Shown here: piece after piece, positions 23,408 through 33,099 of the stretch
Layout: every line of letters begins with the position of its first letter
Numbering within the stretch: position 1 is the first letter of the stretch
Origin: a bacterium
GTDB lineage: Bacteria; Bacteroidota; Bacteroidia; Flavobacteriales; Schleiferiaceae
Assembly (NCBI GenBank): GCA_016125155.1
Contig: WGMI01000009.1
Coordinates: 1-39,675 of the forward strand
DNA: 39,675 nucleotides
Direction: 5' to 3'
Translations under genes and position numbers: made by a program
Notes under the pieces: generated by a model
Databases searched by the model: none
What the model saw: the letters and a program-made list of their open reading frames with translations, nothing else
What the model was told of the DNA's origin: nothing

Positions 23408-23435
23408 ATGGCACGAGCCGGGAGGCCCGTGCCAT
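23408..23435. repeat. REP hairpin 4 (distal copy)
   Basis: ATGGCACGAGCC at 23408-23419, loop GGGA, then GGCCCGTGCCAT at 23424-23435. It matches REP 1 except at the ends and for one stem base (T to C), which gives a single A-C mismatch. It lies in the same orientation as REP 1, about 2.65 kb from the last half-site, between the VOC gene and the helical-protein gene, marking the right edge of the REP-bounded islet. Confidence 0.88.
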
Positions 23436-23457
23436 GACTTTGCAATCCTTCTAAAGA

Positions 23458-23871
23458 TTACGACTTCGTTTCGTTCTGATCTTCCTCATCCATATCCAAG
23501 GCTTCGCGCAGGTCGCCCCATTTGTCGGCGGCAAAGGCCTTGGTCTTGGCCCAGAAACTCTGAGCGCCTTGCTGGAGTCCTTCAGTGTTCTCGTCCAGTT
23601 CAGCCCACATCTTTTTGGCATTGAGGGCGATGCGGTCAAAGGCCTTTCCGCTTTCGGCCAGCGCCTTATCCGTCCACTCTTTGGTGTCGTCGGTTAATTC
23701 GCCCGCCTTTTCTTCCAATTCCGCGAGCAATTCCTTCGCCTTGGCGCTCAATTCGCCCCCTTTTTGTTCGGCTGTAGCGTGCAGTTTGGCGAGCATTTCG
23801 CGCACTTCTTGACCGCTCTGCTGAGCTGCCTCTTTCAATTTTTGGGTCGTGCTGTGATGGGTGTTTTCCAT
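23458..23871 (-). CDS. Highly charged helical (YtxH/apolipophorin-like) protein
   Basis: 137 residues, almost entirely predicted helix, rich in Ala, Glu, Lys and Gln with an 11-residue-like amphipathic periodicity (KLKEAAQQSGQEVREMLAKLHATAEQKGGELSAKAKELLAELEEKAGEL). It has no signal peptide or membrane segment and the C-terminus is acidic. Such sequences resemble late-embryogenesis-abundant or YtxH/apolipoprotein-type stress proteins, but composition alone makes these matches weak. A TACCTTTC box (23900-23907) lies 28 bp upstream. Divergent from ychF. Confidence 0.75.
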   Translation of the reverse strand: MENTHHSTTQKLKEAAQQSGQEVREMLAKLHATAEQKGGELSAKAKELLAELEEKAGELTDDTKEWTDKALAESGKAFDRIALNAKKMWAELDENTEGLQQGAQSFWAKTKAFAADKWGDLREALDMDEEDQNETKS

Positions 23872-23899
23872 GGTGGTTGTTCAATTTGGATAATCGGTA

Positions 23900-23907
23900 G
23901 AAAGGTA
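23900..23907 (-). promoter_or_regulatory. Near-consensus -7 box TACCTTTC for the helical-protein gene
   Basis: The minus strand reads TACCTTTC, one base from TAnnTTTG and identical to the box before the histidine-kinase gene, 28 bp ahead of the ATG at 23871. A TTTG lies 24 bp further upstream on the minus strand and could serve as a loosely spaced -33 element. Confidence 0.45.
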
Positions 23908-23950
23908 CAACGGCTCATCACAATCCACCCGCAAAGGCCCTTCTGGAAAC

Positions 23951-23958
23951 TACCTTCG
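23951..23958 (+). promoter_or_regulatory. Near-consensus -7 box TACCTTCG just before ychF
   Basis: TACCTTCG is one base off TAnnTTTG and ends five bases before the ychF ATG. As at pcm, this spacing would give a leaderless or nearly leaderless transcript. Confidence 0.4.
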
Positions 23959-23963
23959 CGCCC

Positions 23964-25055
23964 ATGAAATGCGGAATCGTCGGACTGCCCAATGTTGGCA
24001 AATCTACCCTGTTCAACTGCCTGTCGAACGCCAAGGCCCATGCGGCCAACTTTCCCTTTTGTACCATTGAGCCCAACATCGGCACCGTCATTGTACCCGA
24101 CGATCGGCTCGCCGAACTCGAACGCCTCGTAAAGCCCCAGCGAGTTCTGCCCGCCAATGTCGAAATTGTCGACATCGCCGGACTGGTCAAAGGCGCGAGC
24201 AAAGGAGAGGGACTCGGCAATCAGTTTCTCGGCAACATCCGGGAAACCAATGCCATTCTTCATGTGTTGCGGTGTTTCGACAACGACAACATCACCCACG
24301 TCGAAGGGGGCGTAGACCCCGTGCGCGATAAGGACATCATCGACACCGAACTCCAGTTCAAAGACCTCGAAAGCATCGAGAAACGCCTCGACAAAGCCAG
24401 CCGTGCCGCGAAAGCCGGAAACAAAGACGCGCAAAAAGAAGTCGATCTGCTCAAGCGCTGCAAAACCCACCTCGAGCAAGGACGCAACCTCCGTTCGATG
24501 GACCTGACCGCCGACGAGGCCCTGGGCGTCGAGGAATTCCAATTGCTCACCTCCAAACCCGTCCTCTACGTCTGCAACGTCGATGAAGCCTCGGCAGCTT
24601 CGGGCAATGCCTATGTAACCGCGGTCCGCGAAGCCGTCGTTGCCGAAAAAGCCCCCGTCCTCATGCTCGCCGTGGCCACCGAAGCCGATATCGCGGAACT
24701 CGAGACCTACGAGGAAAAACAATTGTTTTTGAGCGAAATAGGCCTCGAAGAGCCCGGGGTCAACCGGTTGATCCGAATGGCCTACGAACTGCTCAATTTG
24801 CAGACCTATTTTACGGCCGGCGAAAAGGAAGTCCGCGCCTGGACCATCTACAAAGGCGACACCGCTCCCAAGGCCGCGGGAGTGATCCACAGCGATTTTG
24901 AAAAAGGCTTTATCCGGGCCGAGGTGATCGGGTTCGAGGATTACGTCAAGTACGGAAGCGAAGCGGCTGTCAAAGAGGCCGGTAAGCTTCGCGTGGAAGG
25001 CAAGGAATACATTGTCAAGGACGGAGACGTAATGCACTTCCGCTTCAACGTCTGA
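23964..25055 (+). CDS. ychF: Redox- and ribosome-associated GTPase/ATPase YchF (Obg family)
   Basis: At 363 residues this is the standard YchF length. The P-loop [15 protein letters not shown] (G1) lies at the N-terminus, followed by [11 protein letters not shown] (G2 region), [21 protein letters not shown] (G3 with the YchF-specific GLGN), a coiled-coil A-domain (about 130-200), and a C-terminal TGS domain with [40 protein letters not shown]. The protein hydrolyses ATP in preference to GTP, binds ribosomes and negatively affects oxidative-stress responses in other bacteria. It is followed by a 169-bp spacer (25056-25224) with short GC hairpins but no strong terminator. Confidence 0.97.
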   Translation: MKCGIVGLPNVGKSTLFNCLSNAKAHAANFPFCTIEPNIGTVIVPDDRLAELERLVKPQRVLPANVEIVDIAGLVKGASKGEGLGNQFLGNIRETNAILHVLRCFDNDNITHVEGGVDPVRDKDIIDTELQFKDLESIEKRLDKASRAAKAGNKDAQKEVDLLKRCKTHLEQGRNLRSMDLTADEALGVEEFQLLTSKPVLYVCNVDEASAASGNAYVTAVREAVVAEKAPVLMLAVATEADIAELETYEEKQLFLSEIGLEEPGVNRLIRMAYELLNLQTYFTAGEKEVRAWTIYKGDTAPKAAGVIHSDFEKGFIRAEVIGFEDYVKYGSEAAVKEAGKLRVEGKEYIVKDGDVMHFRFNV

Positions 25056-25224
25056 GGGGCGAGGGCAACCCCCGACGAAGCGCCGGTATTCTTAGGGTTA
25101 AACTCCTCAGGTTCGGGTAGGACGATGGGGTTTGCCCCGATGGTGCACGTGCGCAGAAGTTGTTCATAAACCCCTATCCCGATCCGGTTAAACCGTCCGT
25201 GTTTGGGCTAAATTTTGCCTTTCC

Positions 25225-27075
25225 ATGACGAACTACAACGAAGAGAGCATCCGGTCGCTCGACTGGAAAGAACACATACGGCTGAGGCCGGGGATGTACA
25301 TCGGTAAACTCGGGGACGGCACTTCGCCCGACGACGGCATCTACATCCTCATCAAAGAGGTGATCGACAACTCCATCGACGAATTTGTGATGGGCAACGG
25401 GCGGAGCATCGAGCTCACCATCGACGAAACCACGGTGCGGGTGCGCGACTACGGACGCGGCATCCCGCTCGGCAAGCTCGAAGACGTGGTGTCCAAGATC
25501 AATACGGGCGCCAAATACGACAGCCAGGCCTTTAAGAAGTCGGTAGGGCTCAACGGGGTCGGTCTAAAAGCCGTCAACGCCTTGAGTCAAACCTTTGAGG
25601 TCAAGGCTTTTCGCGAAGGAATGACCCGATCGGCCCGCTTCGAACGCGGCGAACTGATCGACAGCACCCAACCCGAATCCACGGCGCTCAAGCAAGGCAC
25701 CGAAGTGGTGTTTTCTCCCGATCCCCAGATCTTTCGCAACTACCGCTTTCTCGACGAGTACATCGAGCGGATGTTGCGTTTTTACGCCTACCTCAATACT
25801 GGCCTCACCATCGTCTTCAATGGGCAAAAGTTTGTCTCAGAACACGGGTTGAAAGACTTGCTCGAGGACCAGCTCGACGGACCGATTGTGCACCCTATTG
25901 TGCACCTCAAAGGAGAAGACATCGAAATTGCCCTTACCCACAGCGATCGGTCTCAAAGCGAACAATACCACAGCTTTGTCAACGGGCAGCACACCACTCA
26001 GGGCGGGACGCACCAGGCCGCGTTTCGCGAAGCCCTGGTCAAAACACTCCGCGAATTCTACAACAAAAACTTTGAAGCCGCGGACATTCGGCAAAGCGTG
26101 GTGGCCGCCATCAGTCTCAAGGTCATCGAACCCGTTTTCGAGTCTCAGACCAAGACCAAGTTGGGGTCGAACGAAATGGGGCCAGGGCTGGTGACCGTGC
26201 GCACCTTTGTCGTCGATTTTGTCAAGACCCACCTCGACAACTATCTCCACCGCGAGCCCGATACGGCCGAGGCCATTTTGCGCAAAATTCTCCGGGCCGA
26301 GCGCGAGCGCAAAGACCTGGCGGGAATCCAAAAACTCGCCCGGGAGCGCGCCAAAAAAGCCAGCCTGCACAACCGCAAGCTCCGCGATTGCCGGGTGCAC
26401 TATACAGACAGCAAACACGAACGTCGACTCGACACCACCTTGTTTATCACCGAGGGCGATTCGGCCTCGGGGTCGATTACCAAATCGAGGGATGTCAACA
26501 CCCAGGCCGTGTTCAGCCTCAAGGGCAAACCGCTCAATTGCTATGGGCTGAGCAAAAAGGTGGTGTACGAAAACGAAGAATTCAATCTGCTGCAATCGGC
26601 CCTCGACATCGAAGACGGTCTGGAAACCCTGCGCTACAACAACGTGGTGGTGGCCACCGATGCCGACGTAGACGGGATGCACATCCGCTTACTTTTGCTC
26701 ACCTTCTTTCTGCAATTTTTCCCCGAATTGGTCAAAGAAGGACATTTGCACATTCTTCAAACCCCGCTGTTTCGGGTGCGCAACCGCAAAGAGACGCGGT
26801 ATTGTTATTCGGAAGAAGAAAAACGGGCCGCCTTGCTGGCGCTGGGTGCCAAGAGCGAAATCACCCGGTTTAAGGGGTTGGGCGAGATTTCGCCCGACGA
26901 ATTCAAGCACTTCATCGGCCCCGAAATTCGGCTCGAACCCGTATTGTTGTCGAAAGACCAAACCATCGAGCAAATTCTCGAATTTTATATGGGGAAGAAC
27001 AGCCCCGAACGCCAGGCGTACATCATCGGCAACCTGCGCGTAGAAAAAGATTTGATTGAAGAAGAAGTGGGATGA
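25225..27075 (+). CDS. parE: DNA topoisomerase IV subunit B
   Basis: The 616-residue ATPase subunit pairs with ParC to decatenate chromosomes. The GHKL ATP site is visible: [15 protein letters not shown] (Bergerat N-box), VRDYGRGIP, and [16 protein letters not shown]. The transducer domain holds [12 protein letters not shown]. The TOPRIM region has [32 protein letters not shown], the acidic [17 protein letters not shown], and [13 protein letters not shown]. The length is that of ParE rather than the longer GyrB of many bacteria, and the neighbouring parC supports topo IV over gyrase. The stop overlaps the next start as ATGA. Upstream, TAAATTTTG (25209-25217) is an imperfect -7 box. Confidence 0.93.
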   Translation: MTNYNEESIRSLDWKEHIRLRPGMYIGKLGDGTSPDDGIYILIKEVIDNSIDEFVMGNGRSIELTIDETTVRVRDYGRGIPLGKLEDVVSKINTGAKYDSQAFKKSVGLNGVGLKAVNALSQTFEVKAFREGMTRSARFERGELIDSTQPESTALKQGTEVVFSPDPQIFRNYRFLDEYIERMLRFYAYLNTGLTIVFNGQKFVSEHGLKDLLEDQLDGPIVHPIVHLKGEDIEIALTHSDRSQSEQYHSFVNGQHTTQGGTHQAAFREALVKTLREFYNKNFEAADIRQSVVAAISLKVIEPVFESQTKTKLGSNEMGPGLVTVRTFVVDFVKTHLDNYLHREPDTAEAILRKILRAERERKDLAGIQKLARERAKKASLHNRKLRDCRVHYTDSKHERRLDTTLFITEGDSASGSITKSRDVNTQAVFSLKGKPLNCYGLSKKVVYENEEFNLLQSALDIEDGLETLRYNNVVVATDADVDGMHIRLLLLTFFLQFFPELVKEGHLHILQTPLFRVRNRKETRYCYSEEEKRAALLALGAKSEITRFKGLGEISPDEFKHFIGPEIRLEPVLLSKDQTIEQILEFYMGKNSPERQAYIIGNLRVEKDLIEEEVG

Positions 27076-27566
27076 GAATCAATACGCGATCTCGTTATCA
27101 TCGGCTGCAACTGAACTACCTGCTCATTTTGGTATCGCTGTTGTCGGGATTTGTGTTGATGAATGTAGAGGGGTCGTTGAGCGTCTGGAAATGGGTATCG
27201 CTCCTGGCCTTTGCCTTGATGTTTTTGCTGATGTATCGGGGCTTGCCGGTCTTCGACTTCGACAGCGATGGCGAAGTACTGATTTTGACGGCCAAGGAGC
27301 CTTTTTTACAGCCCTTTTCTTCGGTTTTTGTACGGCATACCGAGTTCCCCAAGCGCAAACTCCGCGACTTCTCCATCCAGCGCGCTCCGCTCAAACGCAC
27401 CATCACCCTGATTATCGACAGCAAAGAAGACCATTATAAAAAAGTCCGAATTCCGGCATCCTACCTTAAACGGACCGAACTTCGCGACGTGGAGCGATCG
27501 CTGAGGGGCGTCCTCAAGCGCAATGCAGAGCTCCGCAATACCGCATCCGATGAGCATGAGCAGTGA
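27072..27566 (+). CDS. Small membrane protein coupled between parE and parC
   Basis: 164 residues with two hydrophobic helices (about 16-32 and 41-57) joined by a short loop, then a soluble basic domain ([38 protein letters not shown]...) and a charged C-terminus. I recognise no catalytic motif or named family. It is translationally coupled on both sides: ATGA overlap with parE and a 17-bp overlap with parC. The position suggests co-production with topoisomerase IV, for example a membrane tether or modifier of chromosome decatenation, but this is speculation; it may simply be an unrelated conserved passenger. Confidence 0.85.
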   Translation: MRINTRSRYHRLQLNYLLILVSLLSGFVLMNVEGSLSVWKWVSLLAFALMFLLMYRGLPVFDFDSDGEVLILTAKEPFLQPFSSVFVRHTEFPKRKLRDFSIQRAPLKRTITLIIDSKEDHYKKVRIPASYLKRTELRDVERSLRGVLKRNAELRNTASDEHEQ

Positions 27567-30165
27567 GCCCGGTTCCGAGACCCCCCATAGCCGGGTGGTC
27601 AAGGTGTCGGGAATGTATCAGGACTATTTTCTCGACTATGCCTCTTATGTCATCCTAGAACGCGCGGTCCCCTTGCTCGACGATGGGCTCAAACCCGTTC
27701 AGCGAAGGTTACTCCATGCCCTCGACGAACTCCACGATGGTCGCTACCACAAGGTGGCCAATGTGATTGGGCACACCATGAAGTATCATCCGCACGGGGA
27801 CGCTTCGATCGGAGATGCCTTGGTGCAGCTGGGGCAGAAGGACCTGCTCATAGACTGTCAAGGGAACTGGGGCAATGTGTTGACGGGCGATTCGGCCGCC
27901 GCCCCTCGCTACATCGAAGCCCGTTTGACCCCTTTTGCACTCGAGGTGGTCTACAACCCAAGGGTTACCCAATGGCAGGCTTCCTACGACGGCAGGGGCA
28001 AAGAACCGCTCAGCTTGCCCGTTCGGTTTCCATTGCTGCTCGCCCAAGGCGTAGAGGGCATTGCTGTAGGGCTTTCTACCCGGATTTTGCCCCACAACTT
28101 CAACGAGTTGTGCGATGCAGCCGTGGCTGTGCTCGAAGAACGACCCTTTGTGCTCTGTCCCGACTTTGCCACTGGGGGCTGGGTGGATGTGGAACAATAC
28201 CAGGACGGGCTGAGAGGCGGACGGATTCGGGTTCGCGCCCGGATTTCTGACCTCGGCAACCGAACGCTTCAAATCTCAGAAATTCCCTTTGGCACCAATA
28301 CGGGTTCGCTCATCGAGAGCATCCTCAAGGCCAACGACAAAGGCAAGATCAAAATCCGCAAAATCGAGGACAACACAGCCGAAAACGCCGAAATCCTCAT
28401 CCATTTGCCCCCGGGGGTTTCACCCGACAAGACCATCGATGCGCTCTACGCCTTTACCGACTGCGAGGTGTCGATATCGCCCCTGTGCTGCGTCATTCAC
28501 GAAGACCGACCCGAGTTTATCGGGGTGAGCGAGGTCTTAAAGCGGAGCGTAGAACACACCCGGGAACTGCTCAGGCGCGATTTGGAACTCCGGCTCGAAG
28601 AACTCGGCGAACAATGGCACTTTGCGAGTTTGGAGCGCATCTTCATCGAACACAAGGTCTACCGCGAAATCGAAGAAGCCGAGACCTGGGAGGCCGTGCT
28701 CAGCCGCATCCGCATCGGGCTCGAACCCCATATCGACGGGCTGCTCAGGGCCGTGACCGAAGACGATATCGTCAAGCTGACAGAAATCCGCATCAAGCGC
28801 ATTTCGAAGTTCGATTCGACCAAGGCCGACGAACACCTGCTCAAGCTCGAGGGCGATATGGAAGCCCTGCGCAGGGATTTGAGCGAGCTGACCCGCTATA
28901 CCATCGACTGGTTTCGCGCGCTGCAGCGCAAGTACGGTCCTCTCCATCCGCGTAAGACCGAGATTCGGCGCTTCGACGGCATCAAAGCGACCGAGGTGGC
29001 CATGGCCAACGCCAAGCTCTACGTAAACCGGGCCGAGGGGTTTGTGGGGATGGGGCTCAAAAAAGACGAATATGTCGGAGAGTGTTCCGACCTCGACGAC
29101 ATCATCGTGATCTGCGCCGACGGCAAGATGAAAATCTTCAAAGTGGATCAAAAGACGTTTGCCGGGAACGACATTCTCCACGTCGGGGTCTACCGAAAAG
29201 GCGACGAGCGCACGGTCTACAATCTCATCTACTACGACGGGCTCAGCCAGCGGTCGTTTGTCAAGCGCTTTGCCGTTACCGGGGTGACCCGCGACAAAGA
29301 GTACGACCTGACCCAAGGGCATCCCAAGAGCAAGATTTTGTACCTGACCGTCAATCCGAATGGAGAGGCGGAACAGGTGCTCATCCACCTCAAAGCCGCG
29401 AAGAATCTGCGCAAGCCCAAGATTGAGTTTGATTTTGCCGAGATGGCGGTGCGTTCCCGGAATTCGAAAGGGAACCTTGTAACCCGCTATCCCGTGCGCA
29501 AAATCGAATTGCGACAACAAGGGATTTCCACCCTGGGTGCGCGCAAAATCTGGTTCGACGAAAGCGTGCTCCGGCTCAATATGGACGGAAGAGGACGGTT
29601 GCTCGGCAGCTTTGGACCCGAAGATTTGTTGATGGAGCTCTGCAAGGACGGGCGCTACCGCTGTTTTGTCCCCGATTTGTCGGTCCACCTCGATCCCGAT
29701 GGGGTGTTGCTCGAAAGAGTTCTGCCCGAACAGCCTTGTGCTTTGGTGTATTTCGACGGGATCAAACAGCGCTATTTCGCCAAGCGGTTTCTGCCGGAAA
29801 CCACCGCCAAACCCGAGCGCATTGTGAGCGAACACCCCGATACCCGGATCTTGTATGCGCTCTACACCAATGGTGCCGAACTCGTACTCCACTTTGAACA
29901 AGCCCCGGGCAAGCCCCCCAAGGAACCGCTTCAAATTCCGCTCGACGATTTTGTCGGGGTTAAAGGACTCAAGGCCTTGGGCAATCAACTGTCTGCCGTC
30001 TTGCCCGCCTCGATCGAGTTGTGCCTGCCCGAACCTGAACCTGAGCTTGAGCCCGAACCCGAGACGCTTTCAGAACCCGAGGCCAAAGCCGCCGGAGCGG
30101 TCGATTTGTCCCTCCAGGATTCGGTTTCGCTCGAAGACGATGGGCAAATAGTGCTCGATTTTTAA
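27550..30165 (+). CDS. parC: DNA topoisomerase IV subunit A
   Basis: From the ATG at 27550 the protein is 871 residues. The breakage-reunion domain contains LDYASYVILERAVP, DGLKPVQRRLLHA, KYHPHGDASIGDALV and the catalytic tyrosine in GDSAAAPRYIEARLT. A long coiled region (about 400-480) and a C-terminal beta-pinwheel-type part follow. No exact GyrA box is seen, which favours ParC over GyrA. The last ~60 residues are an acidic Pro-Glu low-complexity tail (PEPEPELEPEPE). It overlaps the upstream small-protein gene by 17 bp. An in-frame ATG at 27523 or the ATG at 27556 are alternative starts; 27550 best fits the overlap. Confidence 0.93.
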   Translation: MSMSSEPGSETPHSRVVKVSGMYQDYFLDYASYVILERAVPLLDDGLKPVQRRLLHALDELHDGRYHKVANVIGHTMKYHPHGDASIGDALVQLGQKDLLIDCQGNWGNVLTGDSAAAPRYIEARLTPFALEVVYNPRVTQWQASYDGRGKEPLSLPVRFPLLLAQGVEGIAVGLSTRILPHNFNELCDAAVAVLEERPFVLCPDFATGGWVDVEQYQDGLRGGRIRVRARISDLGNRTLQISEIPFGTNTGSLIESILKANDKGKIKIRKIEDNTAENAEILIHLPPGVSPDKTIDALYAFTDCEVSISPLCCVIHEDRPEFIGVSEVLKRSVEHTRELLRRDLELRLEELGEQWHFASLERIFIEHKVYREIEEAETWEAVLSRIRIGLEPHIDGLLRAVTEDDIVKLTEIRIKRISKFDSTKADEHLLKLEGDMEALRRDLSELTRYTIDWFRALQRKYGPLHPRKTEIRRFDGIKATEVAMANAKLYVNRAEGFVGMGLKKDEYVGECSDLDDIIVICADGKMKIFKVDQKTFAGNDILHVGVYRKGDERTVYNLIYYDGLSQRSFVKRFAVTGVTRDKEYDLTQGHPKSKILYLTVNPNGEAEQVLIHLKAAKNLRKPKIEFDFAEMAVRSRNSKGNLVTRYPVRKIELRQQGISTLGARKIWFDESVLRLNMDGRGRLLGSFGPEDLLMELCKDGRYRCFVPDLSVHLDPDGVLLERVLPEQPCALVYFDGIKQRYFAKRFLPETTAKPERIVSEHPDTRILYALYTNGAELVLHFEQAPGKPPKEPLQIPLDDFVGVKGLKALGNQLSAVLPASIELCLPEPEPELEPEPETLSEPEAKAAGAVDLSLQDSVSLEDDGQIVLDF

Positions 30166-30215
30166 CCCCCGGTCTATTTTCAGCGTAATGCTGTAGTCAA
30201 CTTCAACCTCCAGAC

Positions 30216-31820
30216 GTGAACCACCCCCCTTTTTTGTTGTCCTTCGCGCTCGCGTTTTCTGCAGCTGTTGGGGCCCAGTCAACCGACAGTTTGAATTGCT
30301 CTGCCCTCGGCCACCTCGACTATACCCCAGAGGCCTCCGATGTCTGGGGCTATGCCGCGGACGGAAAGGAATACGCCCTGATCGGTTTGAGAAGCGCCCT
30401 TTCGATTGTGGAGGTTACCGACCCCACGAATCCCATAGAGAAAGAGCGCATACCCGGAGCGCCGAGCGTTTGGCGCGATATGAAGACCTGGCAGCACTAC
30501 GCCTATACCACCCACGATTTGGTCTCGAACCCGAGTGTCCCGGCTTCGGGCCTCTTGCTCGTCGATATGGACAGCGTGGGTCTGCCCGGCGTGGTACGGC
30601 ACAAATACATCCGCCCCGGTATTCCCTTGCCCGGAGGGGGATTTGATACCTTAAACACCGCCCACAATCTGTACATTGACGAAAACGGCATTTGCTACAT
30701 TTTTGGCGCCAATGTGGGCAATGGAGGCGCCTTGATCTTCGATTTGAATCCCGACCCGTGGAATCCGGTCTATCTGGGCATGTTTGATCAATATTACCTG
30801 CACGACGGGGTGGTTCGGGGCGATACGCTGTGGGGCAGCGCGGTGTTCAATGGGTTCTTGTCAGTCATCGATGTGACCAATAAGGCCCAGCCGCAGGTAT
30901 GGGCGACCCAATTCACGCCGAATCAGTTTACCCACAACGCCTGGATGAGCGACGACAACCGCTACGTATTCACCACAGACGAGGTGAGCGCGGCCTTTGT
31001 CGGGGCCTATGATGTGACCGACTTACAGAACATCACCGAGGTAGACCGCATCAAGACGAGCACCGATCCGAGTACCATCCCGCACAATGTGCACTATTTC
31101 GATGATTATTTAGTGACCAGCTATTACACGGCCGGGGTGCAGATCGTGGATGCGAGTCAGCCCGATATGCTGGTCGAAGTCGGTCGGTACGATACTTCGC
31201 CCCAGTTTTCGGGAACCGGATTCAACGGAGCCTGGGGGGCGTATCCGTGGCTTCCTTCGGGCCATATTCTGGTTTCGGATATTCAAACCGGACTCTGGAT
31301 TGTCGATGCGGACTATCGCCGTGCTTCTTTTTTGCGCGGGCGGGTGGTCGATTCGCTCAGCGGTCAGCCTTTGGCGTTTGCGCAAATCGAAGAACTGGGT
31401 GGTCTGTTCATGTCGACGGCCGGGGTCGACGGTCGGTTCAAATACGCCCAACTCGATTCGGTCGATCTGGTTTTGGCACTCAGTGCACCGGGTTATATCT
31501 CGGATACGGCCTATGTGCGCATTGTCAATGGAGTCGTTCGGATGCGCGACTTTGGCTTATTGCCCGAAGGTTTTGGTCTGGGCGAATCGGCGGCTTCGGC
31601 CTTGCGATTGCGCGTTTCGGGACACGAGGTCTCTTTGGACGGTGGTGTTGAGGAGCGGGCGGACTGGATGCTGACCGATTTGAGTGGTCGGCTGGTCGCC
31701 CGACAGGGAGCCACGCTGGATCCATTTGCCTTGCCTTTGAACTGCCGGGGCGCTTTTGTATGCACGGTACAAACGGCCTCGGGCAGGGCGCTTCGCCAAT
31801 TGATTTGGGTCAGGCCCTAG
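30216..31820 (+). CDS. Secreted choice-of-anchor-B (LVIVD-repeat) protein with carboxypeptidase-like and sorting domains
   Basis: 534 residues, starting at GTG 30216 and giving a signal peptide MNHPPFLLSFALAFSAAVGAQS. The main part is a beta-propeller-like set of LVIVD-type repeats (YALIGLRSALSIVEVTDPTNP, VYLGMFDQYYLHDGVVRGDTLWGSAVFNGFLSVIDV, GIQIVDASQ-like strands). A carboxypeptidase-regulatory-like beta domain (FLRGRVVDSLSGQPLAFAQIEELGG) follows. The last ~75 residues have the pattern of a type IX secretion sorting domain (VSLDGGVEERADWMLTDLSGRLVARQG ... RGAFVCTVQTASGRALRQLIWV). It is therefore probably exported to the cell surface by the T9SS. The ligand is unknown. It follows parC by 50 bp. 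Confidence 0.88.
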   Translation: MNHPPFLLSFALAFSAAVGAQSTDSLNCSALGHLDYTPEASDVWGYAADGKEYALIGLRSALSIVEVTDPTNPIEKERIPGAPSVWRDMKTWQHYAYTTHDLVSNPSVPASGLLLVDMDSVGLPGVVRHKYIRPGIPLPGGGFDTLNTAHNLYIDENGICYIFGANVGNGGALIFDLNPDPWNPVYLGMFDQYYLHDGVVRGDTLWGSAVFNGFLSVIDVTNKAQPQVWATQFTPNQFTHNAWMSDDNRYVFTTDEVSAAFVGAYDVTDLQNITEVDRIKTSTDPSTIPHNVHYFDDYLVTSYYTAGVQIVDASQPDMLVEVGRYDTSPQFSGTGFNGAWGAYPWLPSGHILVSDIQTGLWIVDADYRRASFLRGRVVDSLSGQPLAFAQIEELGGLFMSTAGVDGRFKYAQLDSVDLVLALSAPGYISDTAYVRIVNGVVRMRDFGLLPEGFGLGESAASALRLRVSGHEVSLDGGVEERADWMLTDLSGRLVARQGATLDPFALPLNCRGAFVCTVQTASGRALRQLIWVRP

Positions 31821-31907
31821 ACTCTTTCCGAAATGGGCCGATGCAGGGACCCGCGGATTGACTAATTTCGGCGGCGATAAAAGCCGTTTACCTAGCCCCG
31901 TCGCCCC

Positions 31908-33092
31908 ATGCCCGAATTTTTTTCAGCCTTGCTGAATGGCCTTCACGGGGTGGTTTTTGGTTTAATGGTGTTTCAGGTCGGGTACCTGCTCGTCTTTGCC
32001 ACGGCAGCGGCCCTGGGGTACCGAACCCATCACCCTGAAGCGGAGCCGCTTTCGATGGCCATTTTGATCCCCGGCTACAAAGAAGACCGCATTATACGGG
32101 AAACGGTGCGTTCTGCCTTGGCGCACGACTATCCATCAGATCGGTTTCGGGTAGTTGTCTTGGCCGATCAGTTTCAACCCGATACGCTCGAACAGGTGCG
32201 CCAAATGGGGGCCGAGGCGGTCGAAGTTCGGTTTGAACAGAGCACCAAAGCCAAGAGCCTTAATCTCGGGTTGACTTATCTGGCAGAGCAGCCCGGCACC
32301 CCCGAGGCTGTTTTTGTGCTCGACGCAGACAACCTCATGGAACCCGGCGTTCTCCGAGGCGTTTCGAATGCGCTTCAAAACGGCTACCGCGCTGTACAGG
32401 CGCACCGCACCGCCCGCAATACAGACACAGCCTTTGCGCTCCTCGATTCGGCCAACGAAGAAATCGGGAATTCGCTCTTCCGCAGCGGGCACCGAAAAAT
32501 GGGATTGCCTTCGGCCCTGATTGGCTCTGGAATGGGGTTTGAGTTTGGGCTCTTTCGCCAAATTATGAACGACATCCGCGATGTGTCGGGCGAGGACAAA
32601 CTCATCGATCTCAAACTGGCCGAAGCGGGCATTGACGTTGAATTCCTGCCCGGTCACAAGGTGCTCGACGAAAAGGTGAGCAATTCGAAAAATTTCACCC
32701 AACAACGCACCCGTTGGGTGGGGGTGCAGATTTACTTTTTCAAACGCCACTTCTGGGAGGGCTTTCGCAAGCTGTTCCAAGGCAATAGCGCCTACTTCGA
32801 TAAGGTTTTGCAACTCTCGCTCATTCCGAAGGTGCTCCTGATGGGATTGCTCTTCCCGATGGGTCTGCTCGATGCGGTGTTTGGTTGGCCATGGTTTTGG
32901 TGGGAATTGGCAGCGCTCTTGGCATTGTCCATGCTCTTGGCATTGCCCAGAAAGCTATACACATGGCCCATGTTTAAGGCTGTTTTGACGTTGCCCATGG
33001 CTTTTATCGGCATGGTGAAGGCCATTGCGCGCATCGACCGCACTACCGCGGTGCGCTTTGAAGTGACTCCGAAAGAACAGGGAGGAGAATAG
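31908..33092 (+). CDS. Membrane GT2-family (processive type) glycosyltransferase
   Basis: 394 residues. One N-terminal membrane helix (about 10-35) precedes a GT-A domain with AILIPGYKEDRIIRETV, VVVLADQFQPDT, the metal-binding VFVLDADN (DxD-like), GEDKLIDLKLAEAG (the ED acceptor motif) and QQRTRWVGVQI (the QxxRW motif). Hydrophobic helices at the C-terminus (about 300-375) follow. This D,D,D,QxxRW set is that of cellulose/hyaluronan/chitin-synthase-like processive enzymes, which build and export a polysaccharide through the inner membrane. The sugar cannot be told. It stands alone, without a c-di-GMP PilZ domain or co-encoded export proteins. The gene ends 7 bp from the convergent channel gene. 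Confidence 0.88.
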   Translation: MPEFFSALLNGLHGVVFGLMVFQVGYLLVFATAAALGYRTHHPEAEPLSMAILIPGYKEDRIIRETVRSALAHDYPSDRFRVVVLADQFQPDTLEQVRQMGAEAVEVRFEQSTKAKSLNLGLTYLAEQPGTPEAVFVLDADNLMEPGVLRGVSNALQNGYRAVQAHRTARNTDTAFALLDSANEEIGNSLFRSGHRKMGLPSALIGSGMGFEFGLFRQIMNDIRDVSGEDKLIDLKLAEAGIDVEFLPGHKVLDEKVSNSKNFTQQRTRWVGVQIYFFKRHFWEGFRKLFQGNSAYFDKVLQLSLIPKVLLMGLLFPMGLLDAVFGWPWFWWELAALLALSMLLALPRKLYTWPMFKAVLTLPMAFIGMVKAIARIDRTTAVRFEVTPKEQGGE

Positions 33093-33099
33093 CTTCGGG

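Noticed and set aside
19952..23435. Complete transposon or multi-gene defence island
   Set aside because: Only one RAYT and one helicase-nuclease are present; no terminal inverted repeats with target duplication, no methylase, ATPase or toxin-antitoxin genes.
23835..25037. Long minus-strand open frame across ychF
   Set aside because: It is antisense to the highly conserved YchF motifs and lacks any known domain.
25056..25224. Riboswitch or terminator between ychF and parE
   Set aside because: Short GC hairpins are present, such as GGGG-TTTG-CCCC at 25127-25138, but no T-run or conserved aptamer pattern is seen.
28537..29988. Long minus-strand open frame inside parC
   Set aside because: The plus strand has full topoisomerase IV A motifs; the antisense frame has no family features.
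25225..30165. DNA gyrase gyrB/gyrA instead of topoisomerase IV
   Set aside because: ParE length (616 residues), adjacent arrangement with a small gene between, and no exact GyrA box favour parE and parC; a profile search would settle it.
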